The position numbers and the translations under genes are program-made. A DNA stretch of 64,000 nucleotides from Entamoeba invadens IP1. Lineage: Eukaryota > Evosea > Mastigamoebida > Endamoebidae. The DNA lies in the NCBI RefSeq assembly GCF_000330505.1, contig NW_004440263.1:250619-314618 (forward strand), written 5' to 3'. A model generated the notes under the pieces. It searched no databases, was not told where the DNA came from, and was given only the letters and a program-made list of their open reading frames with translations. Position 1 is the stretch's first letter, and the number at the start of each line of letters is the position of its first letter. Shown piece after piece: positions 9,741 to 19,951 of the stretch.

Positions 9741-10562
9741 TTAATCGGGTATTTTCCCATTTCTTCCAAAGTGCTGCGAGACGACATTCAATTCAACATT
9801 TGTTCTGTTGACAAACCTACAGATGACATGGGCAACACCATCTTCTGAGTCGTGATAATTTGAATATTTGAGACCACGAAGAAACAGCTCTGTCTCACTT
9901 TTCGACCGAAGAACACCAAACGCCCCCCAAATGTACTTATTGACATTTGAAATATCGTCTGTGTATAACTTACCATAATTTCCTCTGGGAATCGCTATTT
10001 TAGAGAAGCACCTTTTGTTCGTGTTATTGTTTCTTTCCATCAACTCTTTGATTGCTGCAAATGTGTATTTTTCATACGTTTGGTCATCCTCTGCCATCAG
10101 GTAATAATCTGTTGGATGTGTCTTAATGGAGTGGTGCAGTGCAGATCTGAACAAGTAATTGACTGTCATGTATTTCCTAAATATCTGATCACTCCAAACT
10201 GGCGCACCCAGTCGACTGTAATGTGTGGAATAATACTCATTCCCCCATTCACATGGATATGCTCCCTCTTTGATTAGTAAATGAGGCCAATAAGTAATTA
10301 CAGGTATGTTTGGAAATTCGACCTTCATAATCTGTGTGACTTTTTCTAAATCAGGAAAGTCGCAGTCATCCATACACCCCTTTACAAAGTAAAATTTACT
10401 GATCTCCACATCAGAAGGCATGTTTTTGAAAGCAACAAAAAGGTCCTTCATTGTACGTAAAAGTGCTTTTGACATCACCCCTTGCTTTGGAGCCGTCACC
10501 AACACTATAGTTAGAGTGTGCGATGTCGCAAAAGCAATGAGAACTAAGACAAACACTAGCAT
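9741..10562 (-). CDS. Secreted glycosyltransferase-like protein
   Basis: The protein starts at the ATG at 10562 with a signal sequence or anchor (MLVFVLVLIAFATSHTLTIVLV), leaving about 255 residues that would be in the secretory pathway. A segment YYLMAEDDQTYEK near residue 155-167 has the hydrophobic-hydrophobic-x-Glu-Asp-Asp form of a metal-binding DXD motif of glycosyltransferases, and YIWGAFGVLRS followed by HDSEDGVAHV resembles the acceptor and C-terminal region of such enzymes (GlcNAc-transferase IV-like folds). Three Cys in the GCMDDCDFP segment may form disulphides. I infer a Golgi or secreted sugar transferase; the exact family and donor sugar cannot be told from the sequence. The gene is intact with no intron and stands in AT-rich DNA. 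Confidence 0.6.
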   Translation of the reverse strand: MLVFVLVLIAFATSHTLTIVLVTAPKQGVMSKALLRTMKDLFVAFKNMPSDVEISKFYFVKGCMDDCDFPDLEKVTQIMKVEFPNIPVITYWPHLLIKEGAYPCEWGNEYYSTHYSRLGAPVWSDQIFRKYMTVNYLFRSALHHSIKTHPTDYYLMAEDDQTYEKYTFAAIKELMERNNNTNKRCFSKIAIPRGNYGKLYTDDISNVNKYIWGAFGVLRSKSETELFLRGLKYSNYHDSEDGVAHVICRFVNRTNVELNVVSQHFGRNGKIPD

Positions 10563-11128
10563 CTGGAAACATTAATTTTATTTTTTGGTTTGTTGGTTGA
10601 AATTTCGATATGATTAAGATTATTAAAGATATACTATATAACAATTACCTTTTCAAATTCATGTAACTTAGTTTCCAATAAACATCGTTATTATACATTT
10701 TAATCTCCAAGTCTTAAATCGTTTTAAATATGGTTTATTATACTTATATTTTACTATAATATAAAAAAACTTTGGACATTACACTGAAATTTGTCGACAT
10801 TAACAATTAACTGGTTATTTAATTGTTGTGTTTAATTCGTATTTTTTGAATTTATCAAAATAATGATTTTATTAATAATTCAACTATTACTTCGCTGTGT
10901 TGAAGTTATATTTAGATCAAAACACCTTCTTAAAATCTATTTTAGATAATTATAAATTATTATTATTAATGTATAACTAATTATTATGGATAATACAAAA
11001 ATGGAGTTGGTAGTTGCAAAGTGATTTACAAACAAAAAATATTTGACTTTTCAATATAAAATTAAATTAAGTAAAATACCAAAAATAATTTATAATAGTA
11101 TAATGATGTACATTGTAACAAATTCTGA
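10563..11128. other. AT-rich intergenic DNA
   Basis: No coding or RNA signal seen between the glycosyltransferase-like gene and the hAT MITE at 11137. Confidence 0.6.
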
Positions 11129-11136
11129 GTAAAATA

Positions 11137-11264
11137 CAGGCGTTTCCAAAATAATTATTGCCGAAAATGTGGTATTATAACGTACGAATTTATAAGAGAA
11201 AATGATCATTTTGGTTATGAAATGGTGACGTGGGTAATCAGGATTGTGATTTTGGAAACCTCTG
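11137..11264. mobile_element. 128-bp hAT-type MITE with 8-bp target duplication
   Basis: The ends are CAGGCGTTTCCAAAAT (left) and, on the minus strand, CAGAGGTTTCCAAAAT (right), of the hAT form CAGNG. The same 8 bases, GTAAAATA, lie immediately outside both ends (11129-11136 and 11265-11272). That is the target-site duplication size of hAT elements. There is no coding capacity, so it must have been moved by a transposase from elsewhere. Confidence 0.85.
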
Positions 11265-11282
11265 GTAAAATAACAAAAAAAG

Positions 11283-11344
11283 TATTTAAGTATTCATTCA
11301 AAAGCAACAAAGTACTTTGTTGCTTTTGAATGAATACTTAAATA
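11283..11344. repeat. Perfect 62-bp palindrome
   Basis: The left arm 11283-11313 and right arm 11314-11344 are exact reverse complements (31 bases each), centred on AAGT|ACTT with no loop. It begins 10 bases after the target duplication of the neighbouring hAT MITE. A short ORF that crosses it is a chance frame. Confidence 0.9.
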
Positions 11345-12173
11345 TTCATGGTTTTGTAAACAATTTTTATTTATTTGTTGTTATTAGAAAAAAAAATAAA
11401 ATAATATATTGTATTATAAAATGTAATACAAAAATGTCTTTTAAAATTGTTTGTTATAAAATATTAAGTGTTTTTTTGCATGTTTACATCAATTATTAAA
11501 GAGAAATGATTATATCACCATTGTGCGTTGATGAATCATACTCAAGTGGCGAGGTATCAGGTCTACAAGTTAAAATTGCCAAGTCAAAATGACTGAAATG
11601 GCAAATATAAAAAATGATTTAATTTTTATAATTATTTTAAATAATTATTTTTTTATATTACTATTTCTTGTTCTATAGATATTGTTCATAATTTTTTTGA
11701 ATTTATTTTATTTTTTATATCTTAAATTAATAATAAAATTATAACTCGTTATATAGTTCAAAAAATTATGCAAACAAAATCATTAAAGTAAGATATTATA
11801 TATCATAAAAACATCCTCAATAACGGGAGGACGTTCATAAGCGACAAAGGATGTAATTTGGCCTTTTTTCCTATGTTTTTATCAACCTTTTTATGTATTA
11901 ACATACTATAAAACTATAAAATTAAAAACAAATTTATAATTTATAATAAATTAATGACACTATTTTAATTATGAAAAATGACTATCATAATATAGTATAA
12001 AAATTAATTATGAATAGTTAATTTATTGCATTGAATTCATGTTGAATTCGTCTATTTTTTATATTAACTATTCAAGTATAGTATATTGAATCTATAGAAT
12101 GATACATTAGTCGATAGAACGAATCCAAGAAATGTTCCAATACTTCCAGTAATCTCTCAAATTGTGTATTTAC
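11345..12173. other. AT-rich intergenic DNA with a remnant of the 20-bp GGACGT repeat family
   Basis: Mostly AT-rich with no gene. At about 11810-11860 a short G/C-rich patch has GGGAGGACGTTCATAAGCGA followed, 20 bases after GGACGT, by GGATGT. This spacing and wording resemble the 20-bp units in the fold-back element at 35.25-35.88 kb and may be a decayed relative. Confidence 0.4.
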
Positions 12174-13157
12174 ATGTCAGCCAACCCAAAACGGCTTGAT
12201 GCGTTTCATTGTATGATAGTCACAAAGTACTTTTCTACCATTGAAGACTTTATATCCATTGAATTTGTATGTAAGAAGTTCAACGGAAACATGTCCAAGT
12301 TCCATTATAACCCGATTCCACTCAATTTGTTCACTCTCAAATTCTTCCCACATATTGAAACGTTCCATTTGTACACCGAAAAAGACTATAGCTTCTCGTC
12401 CACTAAATTCTATAGAAGAGTCATATGGACACCAACCGATTATACACAATGTTTGATGTCTGAGAACGAGAATTTTGACTTCAAGAACGTCATTTTCTCT
12501 CGCCTTGATTTGAAGAAATGCCGCAGCGTCACATCAAATACGCAACAAACAACGTTTGAGGAAAAAGCACTGCAAGCGACGGAACTTGTGACATTTACTG
12601 TTCCCAGTTGTGTGCGCGGACTGTCCGAATTTTGTTTCTCGGAGTGCATGTACCTCAAAAATGTCGTCCTTCCCGACTCGATTACTTCACTAGGAAATTG
12701 TTGTTTTGCAAATTGTCACTCGTTAAGTACTTTTACTGTACCGCACTGTGTCCGCTCGTTGGCTTTTGGTTGTTTCCAGAGCTGCAAGAATTTGAGTCAG
12801 ATCGAGTTAAGTCAGCATCTTACCTCTTTAGGGGGGTGTTGTTTCTATGGCTGTTCTTCCCTTGAACAACTTCATTTGCCGTGTTACCTCGAAACCATTG
12901 GAGAGTATTGTTTTACTGACTGCAAGAGTCTTAAACACCTTTCTTTGACAAAAACGCCTTTGAAAGAAGTCAAAAAGGGGTGCTTTTCGGGGTGTGTAAA
13001 TCTCGGAAATATCGACTTACCAACTTCTGTTACTAATTTGGGAGATTATTGTTTCTATGGGTGTAACAGTTTAGAGTCTCTGTATATCCCCAAGAGCGTC
13101 GAAGTCGTTGGGACAAACTGCTTCTGTGCCACAACACACACTTTCCTCACTAGTTAA
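12174..13157 (+). CDS. BspA-like leucine-rich-repeat protein
   Basis: The C-terminal two thirds consist of about seven 23-residue repeats of the BspA/TpLRR type, with the pattern Pro-x-x-Val-x-x-hydrophobic-x-x-x-Cys-Phe-x-x-Cys-x-x-Leu (for example LPDSITSLGNCCFANCHSL). The N-terminal 45 residues (LDAFHCMIVTKYFSTIEDFISIEFVCKKF) form an F-box-like cap that is echoed in the genes at 19.1-19.9 and 25.3-27.6 kb. Such proteins form a large family in Entamoeba; some are reported at the cell surface, but there is no signal peptide here. The open frame begins at a TTG (12162); I use the ATG at 12174, giving 327 residues. The repeats end abruptly with a short tail, so a C-terminal truncation is possible. 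Confidence 0.85.
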   Translation: MSANPKRLDAFHCMIVTKYFSTIEDFISIEFVCKKFNGNMSKFHYNPIPLNLFTLKFFPHIETFHLYTEKDYSFSSTKFYRRVIWTPTDYTQCLMSENENFDFKNVIFSRLDLKKCRSVTSNTQQTTFEEKALQATELVTFTVPSCVRGLSEFCFSECMYLKNVVLPDSITSLGNCCFANCHSLSTFTVPHCVRSLAFGCFQSCKNLSQIELSQHLTSLGGCCFYGCSSLEQLHLPCYLETIGEYCFTDCKSLKHLSLTKTPLKEVKKGCFSGCVNLGNIDLPTSVTNLGDYCFYGCNSLESLYIPKSVEVVGTNCFCATTHTFLTS

Positions 13158-13237
13158 ATTATAGTTTATTAATTATAATTATCTAATTATAGTTTTTAAT
13201 AATTTAATAGTAAAACTCGACTTAAGAACGAATTGAA

Positions 13238-13879
13238 TTATCCGATGGTCTCTCTGTAATTGTAATCAACACCAGCAGAACAGATTGAAACATCCCCTCT
13301 GTACTGTTTCATTGTTGGCCAAGACCACCCACCGAACCCGCCAAAATCACCAAAGCTATCCCAATTGTCGTAGTGAGGATACCACAAAGGGGTATAAGAA
13401 GCACCACCCCAAGTGTAATCACCAAAGATGTTTCCCCAATAGTACGCCGATGCGTAAACACCATTGACAATTTGTTCGGCGTTGGCTTCGTTCATCATCC
13501 GCTCGAAGAAGTCTCTGTTGCTACCAACATCATTATACCAATCACCTTCTATGTCAAACCAGACACGCTTAAAGTTCATGCGGTTGTTATATACTTGTTG
13601 CCAAAAGTCGGCGACTTGACCTTCGGGATTGCCACATGAAAGACATGGGTAGAAGTACACCTCGGAATTGTCACCAGTAAATCCTACAGACTGCGCTTGT
13701 CCTAAAGTATATGGGGCATTATCGTCAAAGTACCCAGGAGAACACCAAGATCGGCAGATGAAGAACCCATTAAACCCATTGTCTCTGAGGCATTGGATTG
13801 ATCCTGCATCAGTCGGTTGTGAAACATCAACGCCATAGTAGGCTGCAAGGCAAGCAGTCAAGAAAACAAAGAAGAACAT
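13238..13879 (-). CDS. GH25 lysozyme (secreted)
   Basis: A GH25 (Chalaropsis-type) lysozyme hydrolyses the glycan of bacterial peptidoglycan, and in Entamoeba would act in phagosomes on ingested bacteria. After a short signal peptide (MFFFVFLTACLAA) the mature start YYGVDVSQPTDAG carries the first conserved Asp. WFDIEGDW near residues 106-113 holds the Asp-x-Glu catalytic pair. YASAYYWGNIFG, PLWYPHYD and QYRGDVSICSAGVDYNY match the later strands of the barrel, including the final Asp motif. At 213 residues it is full length for the domain with no wall-binding module. The ATG at 13879 gives the signal peptide, and no intron is needed. Cys pairs suit an extracellular protein. Confidence 0.92.
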   Translation of the reverse strand: MFFFVFLTACLAAYYGVDVSQPTDAGSIQCLRDNGFNGFFICRSWCSPGYFDDNAPYTLGQAQSVGFTGDNSEVYFYPCLSCGNPEGQVADFWQQVYNNRMNFKRVWFDIEGDWYNDVGSNRDFFERMMNEANAEQIVNGVYASAYYWGNIFGDYTWGGASYTPLWYPHYDNWDSFGDFGGFGGWSWPTMKQYRGDVSICSAGVDYNYRETIG

Positions 13880-13954
13880 TACTTAAGAGTACTTTATTTG
13901 GTCTTTTATTTGAAAAAAGCATTTTCAAATGTTTTTGTTTGGTTTAAAAAACAT

Positions 13955-14152
13955 ATGGAAAGGTATATTATGCCCATACATGTTATGTTCAATAAAATTG
14001 TCTCAAAAGAAGAAATGAAAGTAATTGTTACAGTCTTTATAGTAGTATTTACATTTTCTATGTTTTTAATTTTGTTTGAGTTGGTAAAAATAATAGAATA
14101 TTGTTGTGTGTTTACTCAAAACAATGATCAAATGCTGAAAAAATTGAATTGA
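13955..14152 (+). CDS. Possible small membrane protein (65 codons)
   Basis: From an ATG at 13955 a 65-codon frame encodes a Lys-rich start, one strong membrane segment (VIVTVFIVVFTFSMFLILFEL) and a short tail. It lies divergently from the lysozyme gene. No family is recognised, the DNA is AT-rich, and AT-rich DNA readily yields hydrophobic chance frames, so it may not be a gene. Confidence 0.2.
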   Translation: MERYIMPIHVMFNKIVSKEEMKVIVTVFIVVFTFSMFLILFELVKIIEYCCVFTQNNDQMLKKLN

Positions 14153-14443
14153 AAATAGAATAACATTGAGTATGAGAATATTCATACAACAACCTAAAAA
14201 TGTTTTGAAAAAATACGAATGTGTAAATTAAATTATAATAAATTAATTATAATAATTAATTGTTTTTTTTAATGTTATTTTTATACTAATAAATATTATA
14301 CTTTTAATAAATTATATAATTATAATTAATTGTTTTATATTTTACATAATAATTGGTATTATTAATTTATTATTTCAGTATAGTTAAAATATTGAGTATA
14401 TTTAACTATAAAAATACTATAACAAAACCTAAGTAAAATGCAA
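14153..14443. other. AT-rich intergenic DNA
   Basis: Nothing recognised. It holds many TAATTATAAT-like runs between the possible small ORF and the 3' end of the expansin-like gene. Confidence 0.55.
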
Positions 14444-15982
14444 TTAAAACAATGAAATCAATAATAGGCAAACAAACAGACAGACGGTTGCCAATTGGCC
14501 ACTTCTGATGTTTTCATTGATTTCTGAAATGCATCTTCCACCAGTTGTGCAAACGAACCCGTCACGACATGTCCCACAATTAGGTTTGCAGAATTCGGAC
14601 CAGTGGTTAGTACCATCGACAACTGATGTGTTTGTTATCCGGCACTCCATATTGTCACAGTCCCATGAAAGGTGGTCGCAATGGTATTGGTTATCATTTG
14701 CATCACTTCTTGTTAAATATGCACTTCTCAAAATGATGTAAGACCCTATAGGGACGAACCCACTGAAAGCAAAGAGATTGGTGAATGAGTAGTCAGTATT
14801 CTTAAATGCGGCTCTTAGATGTATTGTCTTTTTGTCACCAGTCAGATAGAACTTTGTTGTTAAATTAGTGTCTATGTATTCCATTGTTTCTATGTTGATT
14901 TTACCATATTCCCTGTTCCTCACAAGAATAGTCCTAGCGAACTCATAGTTATCTGTGTTCTCAACTTCAAACTCAACAACTAACTCTTTGAAGTCTTGTG
15001 ATATTAACATTTCAGTGGGATAGAAGAAACCTACTGATAAAAAGCCCTTACCATCGATGATTTCATTCGACGTCAACTTCATCTGTTCATTTGTGAAATC
15101 GTACATTGCACCTTCCCCATTTCTATTCACTTGCCAAACTTGCCATCTCATAAATGTTGAATTGCTGACCTCTCCTTCCTTCCAAATTTTATCATCAATG
15201 ACAAATTTACAGTTTTTCGGTCGGACAGCTTTGAACCGCGAAGCCAACCCTATTGTTGTTGGCATGGTCAGGTTCGGATTTTTTATTATCAGCTTGTTGT
15301 AATCAAATGATATGAGTCGCAATTCAGAAATACCATCTTCAATTTTGAAAGAGAATGTGCCATCAATGTTTTGTCCATATATCTTTTCTTTTCCTTTGGT
15401 TACAACAGTCACTTGTTCAATAATTTGGTTTGAGTTGCCAACTTGGACCTTGGCTGTGTTATTATCAGTGCTCAACACGAAGAGAGATGGGTTGACGCCT
15501 TGGTCTATATCACTGGGTGAAAACGTGACTTGAGTAAAATAATTTGTTGAACCTTCAAGACCGCCAGTGAGTTGGCTGATCGTTTTTGAAGTGACCCCGA
15601 AAAACCTTTCAGTCAATTCTGGGGTCATCAACGTGTTGTTGACTTTCAAATTCATGAAGCCAGCTACCATGCAAACAATGGGTCTCTGCGAAGGACCAAC
15701 CATTACCATATATTCACCACATCTGTTGAGACGGCTGTTTGTCTTGTTCAAGTAAAGATACTTTCTATTAACATAACAGAGTGTTTCTCTGTTGTGTGCA
15801 ACAATAACCTTTTTGTAATCAGGTACTTGATGATAACAATCTTCAGATTCTAATATGTCTACTTGGTCACTTTCATAGTTTACGGCAGCAAAGTCGTATA
15901 TGCAGACCGATTTTGACGTGGTTGCTGTTTGAGAGTTACAAAGAATCGCCAAGGAAAGTAAGAGAATAACAGAAAATTGCAT
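14444..15982 (-). CDS. Expansin-like (double-psi barrel) surface protein with C-terminal anchor signal
   Basis: The product (512 residues from the ATG at 15982; a TTG at 16000 is also open) has a signal peptide (MQFSVILLLSLAILCNS). Residues about 85-145 include NRCGEYMVMVGPSQRPIVCMVAGF and, after a gap, LMTPELTERFFG. This is the order of a double-psi beta-barrel as in expansin domain 1 (Cys-Gly-x-hydrophobic-hydrophobic-x-hydrophobic-Gly-Pro, then Leu-x-x-Phe), though the catalytic-type Asp is not evident. A long beta-rich central region, several N-glycosylation sites (NKT, NNT, NLT, NST), a Cys-rich patch near residues 450-490 and a hydrophobic C-terminus (ATVCLFVCLLLISLF) follow, the last suggesting a GPI-anchor signal. 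It is probably on the surface. A TATTTAA box lies about 30 bases upstream. The expansin call is tentative. Confidence 0.5.
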   Translation of the reverse strand: MQFSVILLLSLAILCNSQTATTSKSVCIYDFAAVNYESDQVDILESEDCYHQVPDYKKVIVAHNRETLCYVNRKYLYLNKTNSRLNRCGEYMVMVGPSQRPIVCMVAGFMNLKVNNTLMTPELTERFFGVTSKTISQLTGGLEGSTNYFTQVTFSPSDIDQGVNPSLFVLSTDNNTAKVQVGNSNQIIEQVTVVTKGKEKIYGQNIDGTFSFKIEDGISELRLISFDYNKLIIKNPNLTMPTTIGLASRFKAVRPKNCKFVIDDKIWKEGEVSNSTFMRWQVWQVNRNGEGAMYDFTNEQMKLTSNEIIDGKGFLSVGFFYPTEMLISQDFKELVVEFEVENTDNYEFARTILVRNREYGKINIETMEYIDTNLTTKFYLTGDKKTIHLRAAFKNTDYSFTNLFAFSGFVPIGSYIILRSAYLTRSDANDNQYHCDHLSWDCDNMECRITNTSVVDGTNHWSEFCKPNCGTCRDGFVCTTGGRCISEINENIRSGQLATVCLFVCLLLISLF

Positions 15983-17055
15983 TTGATTTAAAAAGATCAA
16001 CGAGGAGGTTAAATAGCCTAAATATGAAAGTATCTCTTTTTAGCTTAATCTCTTAAATTTTCATTTTTAATTTCAGTCATTTATTTCAAGTATATCTGGT
16101 CCAACATGGGATAAAAAGGTGGAAGTTATTAAAGTTTGTTTTTTGGAGGGTTTGTATTGGTTGTAATTTGGGTTTTACAAGTGTTCTATTTTATTGACTG
16201 TTTATTACTTATTAAAAACCCCACAATTTCAATTTGCTTCATATGAATGAGCTTCAAACTGAAGTCTCGTTTGAATAAGAATGTTTTTGTTCGGTTTATA
16301 ATTTAAAATGTGTTAAATTGCATTTAGAAAAAATCTTTTAGAAATTTATCTTTTATAAATATTGACACGGTTGATACAAATGAAAATAAAGCTATAATTT
16401 ATAATTGTTTTTTTAAAGTGGGAGTTATTTTTCTATAAATTAAATAAAAAATCATTGTTCAATGGATTTATTCTTTAATTTAAAAATACAAAATAATTTA
16501 ATTCTTGAAGGGAGTTATTCTAGAAATGAATTTCAAAAAATACATAAAGATGCCGAGAGTTTATTTGAAGGAATAAACTCTAATAGACATTGACTAAAAA
16601 AAACGGGAAAAACGTATACAAATAAGATTTTGACAATTTCAACAATTTTGAACATATGTTCATTTTTATATCTGTTGGTTAAACTGGATTATTTTTCTAT
16701 AATTTATAACAAACATTCTATGAATTATAAATATTATTAATAATTTAATCAAACACACTAATTTATTAATTGTTATATTGGAGAGATATTCGCCTGACTT
16801 CGAAAAGGTCAGTTTGTTTTATTACATAAATACAAGGCACTAATAAAATTGCATAAATATCAATGTTATATAATCATTATATACTAGACTGCTTTAAGTC
16901 GACGAAAAAGGTTGAAATATTTTTGAAAAATAGTATTATTAAAAACTCTTTCCAACAATATTATTATATTTAGTTTAATTTTAAACAAAATGTTTTTTTT
17001 TAAACAAACCATTCAAAATTTAAAGATATTTTTAACTCGATAATTGTAAACAAAA
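15983..17055. other. AT-rich intergenic DNA
   Basis: Apart from the 43-codon frame at 16462-16593, nothing recognisable is present. Beyond the promoter of the expansin-like gene the sequence is plain AT-rich DNA. Confidence 0.5.
16462..16593 (+). pseudogene. 43-codon open frame, probable gene fragment
   Basis: An ATG at 16462 opens 43 codons with a protein-like mix (for example ILEGSYSRNEFQKIHKDAES), unlike the low-complexity frames around it. No family is recognised. It may be a remnant of a larger gene or a very small gene. Confidence 0.3.
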
Positions 17056-18099
17056 CAGGGTGTGCCAAACCAGGATGGAATTGGCCGATATAAATAGAGC
17101 AGTTTTTGGCAAAGAAAAATAAAAAATAAGCATGATAATATAAAAATTTGTGTTTTTCAGCATTTTCGAATAACAATTACAAATAATTATTTAGTTTTTT
17201 CTTTTTTTCATTAAATTCTTAAATTTTTTATTTAATTTTTAATTCTTAAAAATAATATAAAATTATAGTTATTAAAATATAATTTTTAATTTATAATAAC
17301 TAAATGCCAATAATCGGATTATTTAATTAATATAATATAAATATTATTATCTTAAATTTACAAATCACGCTTTTATAGTCTTTATTCGTCTCCTTATTTA
17401 TTTTATGTTCTCGAACTTTATTCCATCCATTATCAATTGTATAGTTTTTATTAACAATATAAATCATTTAACACGAGTCAATTGTTTTTTATTATATTCC
17501 AAAAGGTGCGAAGGTTAATTATTTAATATAAATAATACTTCTTATTACCTGTTTTGCTGTAGATCCGATTCCAAACATGTCAAATTTTTTGAGTTATAAT
17601 ATATTTTTTTATTAATTATGTTTTGTATTAGTTTATATTTTTCAATGTCTGTTATTAGTATAAAGAATTCAACTGTATAACACCCAACTGTCTGGTTAAA
17701 TAAATAACTTAGGGGCCACATAAATTAAAGTGGTCATCTTGTCATTGTTATTTTATTATAGCTCGGAATCGATTGACCAAATTTTAACATTGTAACACTC
17801 AATTGTCTTGTTAGATAAAATAAATTATAGTGGTCATCCAAATGAATTATCTATTCATCACCATTCTATGTCACATACTTGACTATCCAACAAGTATTCA
17901 TTAATAAAATTTATTTTCGTTATAATTTACTCTAAAACAATTAATTTTTATATTATTTTCAGTTTCTCATTGTTTCCCACAGAGCAAAAAATTGTAAATC
18001 AGAAAGAAAAAAAAAGAAATTATCATTTTTGTCTTTTTGGTTTGCCACGTCACAAAAATGCCACGCAGTGCACAAATTGTTACGGTTTGGATTACCCTG
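17056..18099. mobile_element. Candidate 1.04-kb non-autonomous hAT-like element
   Basis: The left end CAGGGTGTGCCAAACCAGGA and the right end on the minus strand, CAGGGTAATCCAAACCGTAA, form an imperfect inverted repeat starting CAGGGT, and some weaker matching continues inward. The 8 bases outside the ends differ (AAACAAAA and ATTTCAAA), so there is no intact hAT duplication. The inside is AT-rich, without ORFs, and holds a diverged direct repeat (17672-17740 and 17790-17850). Confidence 0.4.
17672..17850. repeat. Diverged direct duplication
   Basis: Two segments share the order GTATAACACCCAACTGTCTG / GTAACACTCAATTGTCTTG, a GTTA-ATAAA block and AAAGTGGTCATC / TATAGTGGTCATC. They look like an old tandem copy inside the candidate hAT-like element. 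Confidence 0.45.
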
Positions 18100-18349
18100 A
18101 TTTCAAACATTAAAAATTGTGATTTTTGTGGATTATAACGCATAAATAGTTTTTAGTATAGTGGTTGTCATAAAAAATAAGACTGTGAATAAATAAATTA
18201 CAGAAAATTATGATAACTGTTTGTGTGCATTTATTTTTTGTTATTAATTACCATTACAAGTGAACAAATCAGATGTTGATCACTATTTTGAATTAAACAA
18301 TTCAAACTGTTTAAAAATAAAAAATCAAATCAAATTAATACGACAATCA

Positions 18350-19951
18350 TTAAGCGATGACTTTAGACCATTTCATGTGGAAATACGCTCCAAATACAAT
18401 GACTGCTTTTTCAAAAAATGGTAAATACCAAAACCCTTCAATAATGATGCAAAATATATTAAATATTAATCCTATGGTACATACAATAACACACATCACA
18501 CACAAATCACCACAGTTTTTTACGAGATGTAAATCTTTTGGATTTTGTATATGCGTAAACTGTCTCGTATATTTTATATTGTCCTCTATAAAGCACAACA
18601 AATATAGTCGATATAAAAACAAACGCATTGAAACAGAACAAGATTTCAGTGAATAAATCAACACCCATATACACAAAACAATTAAAAAGTATTAATATAA
18701 ACAACATTATCCATTTGAGTTTAGTTAATGCTTCTAATATTTCTCTTTGCGTTAACTGATCAATGTTTAAAACATCCGCCAAGTTGCTTTCATTGATATT
18801 CCAGACATTCCAAACGATGTTCACAAAAATAAAATCTATTGACAACACTAAATCGATAGTTGGCAATTTTTTTATCCACGTGACTTTAAACAAACAAAGC
18901 AGTGCCGTTTTGAGTACAAAATAAATAGGAACTGAAAACATCGAAATTAAGTGCCTCCATCCTTCGACTTTTTCGTACTTCAAAAACTCAAAAGGCACAT
19001 CAATTTCCGCGTCTTGTTTTGTGATTTCCCTGACGTTTGTGAGGTCTTCCCAGTTATTAATTTCGCTATCATCTCCACAAAGGTCTATGGTCTCTACTGA
19101 AGGTGGAAGTGTGACTTTGGCACCAAATATCTTCACATATTTTAACATGCTGAACCATTGTAATTGCCACTCTCCACAAAGGCTGCACTAGATGGAAGAT
19201 ATAAATGGTCGTACAGTTGTTTCTCACAAGGGCGCGTGAAGTCGAAGGGAAAGTACTTCCACTGCTTATTAACAAGAAATTGAAGTTTGTTGGCAGTGAC
19301 AAGAAAATGGAAGTGATCTGGAACGTCGTAATTTACCAACTTCTGTTGTGGAAATTCGCAGTAAAATACTTTGAATATGACTTGATATGTCTTTAAGTTC
19401 GTCTTTAAAATTTCCGTCTTAAATTTAGTTACATCATTAAAGTCTAACACATAAAATATTATTTTTCGTAACTTGGGAAGGCACTTAAAAGGTATGAAAT
19501 TGTCTAAAAAGTCCAAACCCATGAACACGACCGTCTCAACGTTGTTATAATCTGATTCGGGCGGAGGGTGTGTTATAACTAAAGTCTTCAAGTATCTTGA
19601 AAAGTTTGGTACGTCGAGTATTGAGTAAAACTGTTGAATTGGATCATTACAACTGTTGGAGTCTTTGTTCACTTTATTTGAAGTGAAATTATCAAGAAAA
19701 TATGATGAATTGAAGAATGAAAAATACGTTGTAAGTGCTTTGTTTGGAATGTGAAGCGTTTTTAAAAGTGGAAAAGTTTTCTTAATGATTTTGAGTGTGT
19801 CAAATGTTGTTAATTCGTATGACCACGGATTCGTTTCTGCACAAAAACAACTTTGAAACGTTGTTTTGGAAACACTAATAAATATTGGAAGAACACTGAC
19901 CGTTATATACAGTATAACGTTATTGAAATCGTCAGGAGAAAGTCGTACCAT
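18350..19951 (-). pseudogene. F-box/LRR-like gene with C-terminal membrane region, broken by two frameshifts
   Basis: Three minus-strand frames succeed one another with almost no gap. The first (19951-19142, 269 codons) starts MVRLSPDDFNNVILYI, an F-box-like cap like those at 12.2 and 25.3 kb, followed by Leu-rich segments. Its stop overlaps the ATG of the second (19148-18507), which continues the LRR pattern (LPPSVETIDLCGDD) and then turns into membrane helices. Near 18540 an A-run shifts coding into a third frame that supplies two further hydrophobic segments and ends at 18350. No GTTTGT introns join them, so the parts look like one gene of about 530 residues with two one-base shifts. Sequencing error is possible. 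Otherwise it is a recent pseudogene, or two separate genes overlapping by 7 bases, which is unlikely in a eukaryote. Confidence 0.6.

Noticed and set aside
11317..11499. 60-codon ORF on the plus strand
   Set aside because: It begins inside the 62-bp palindrome and runs into AT-rich sequence with low-complexity codons.
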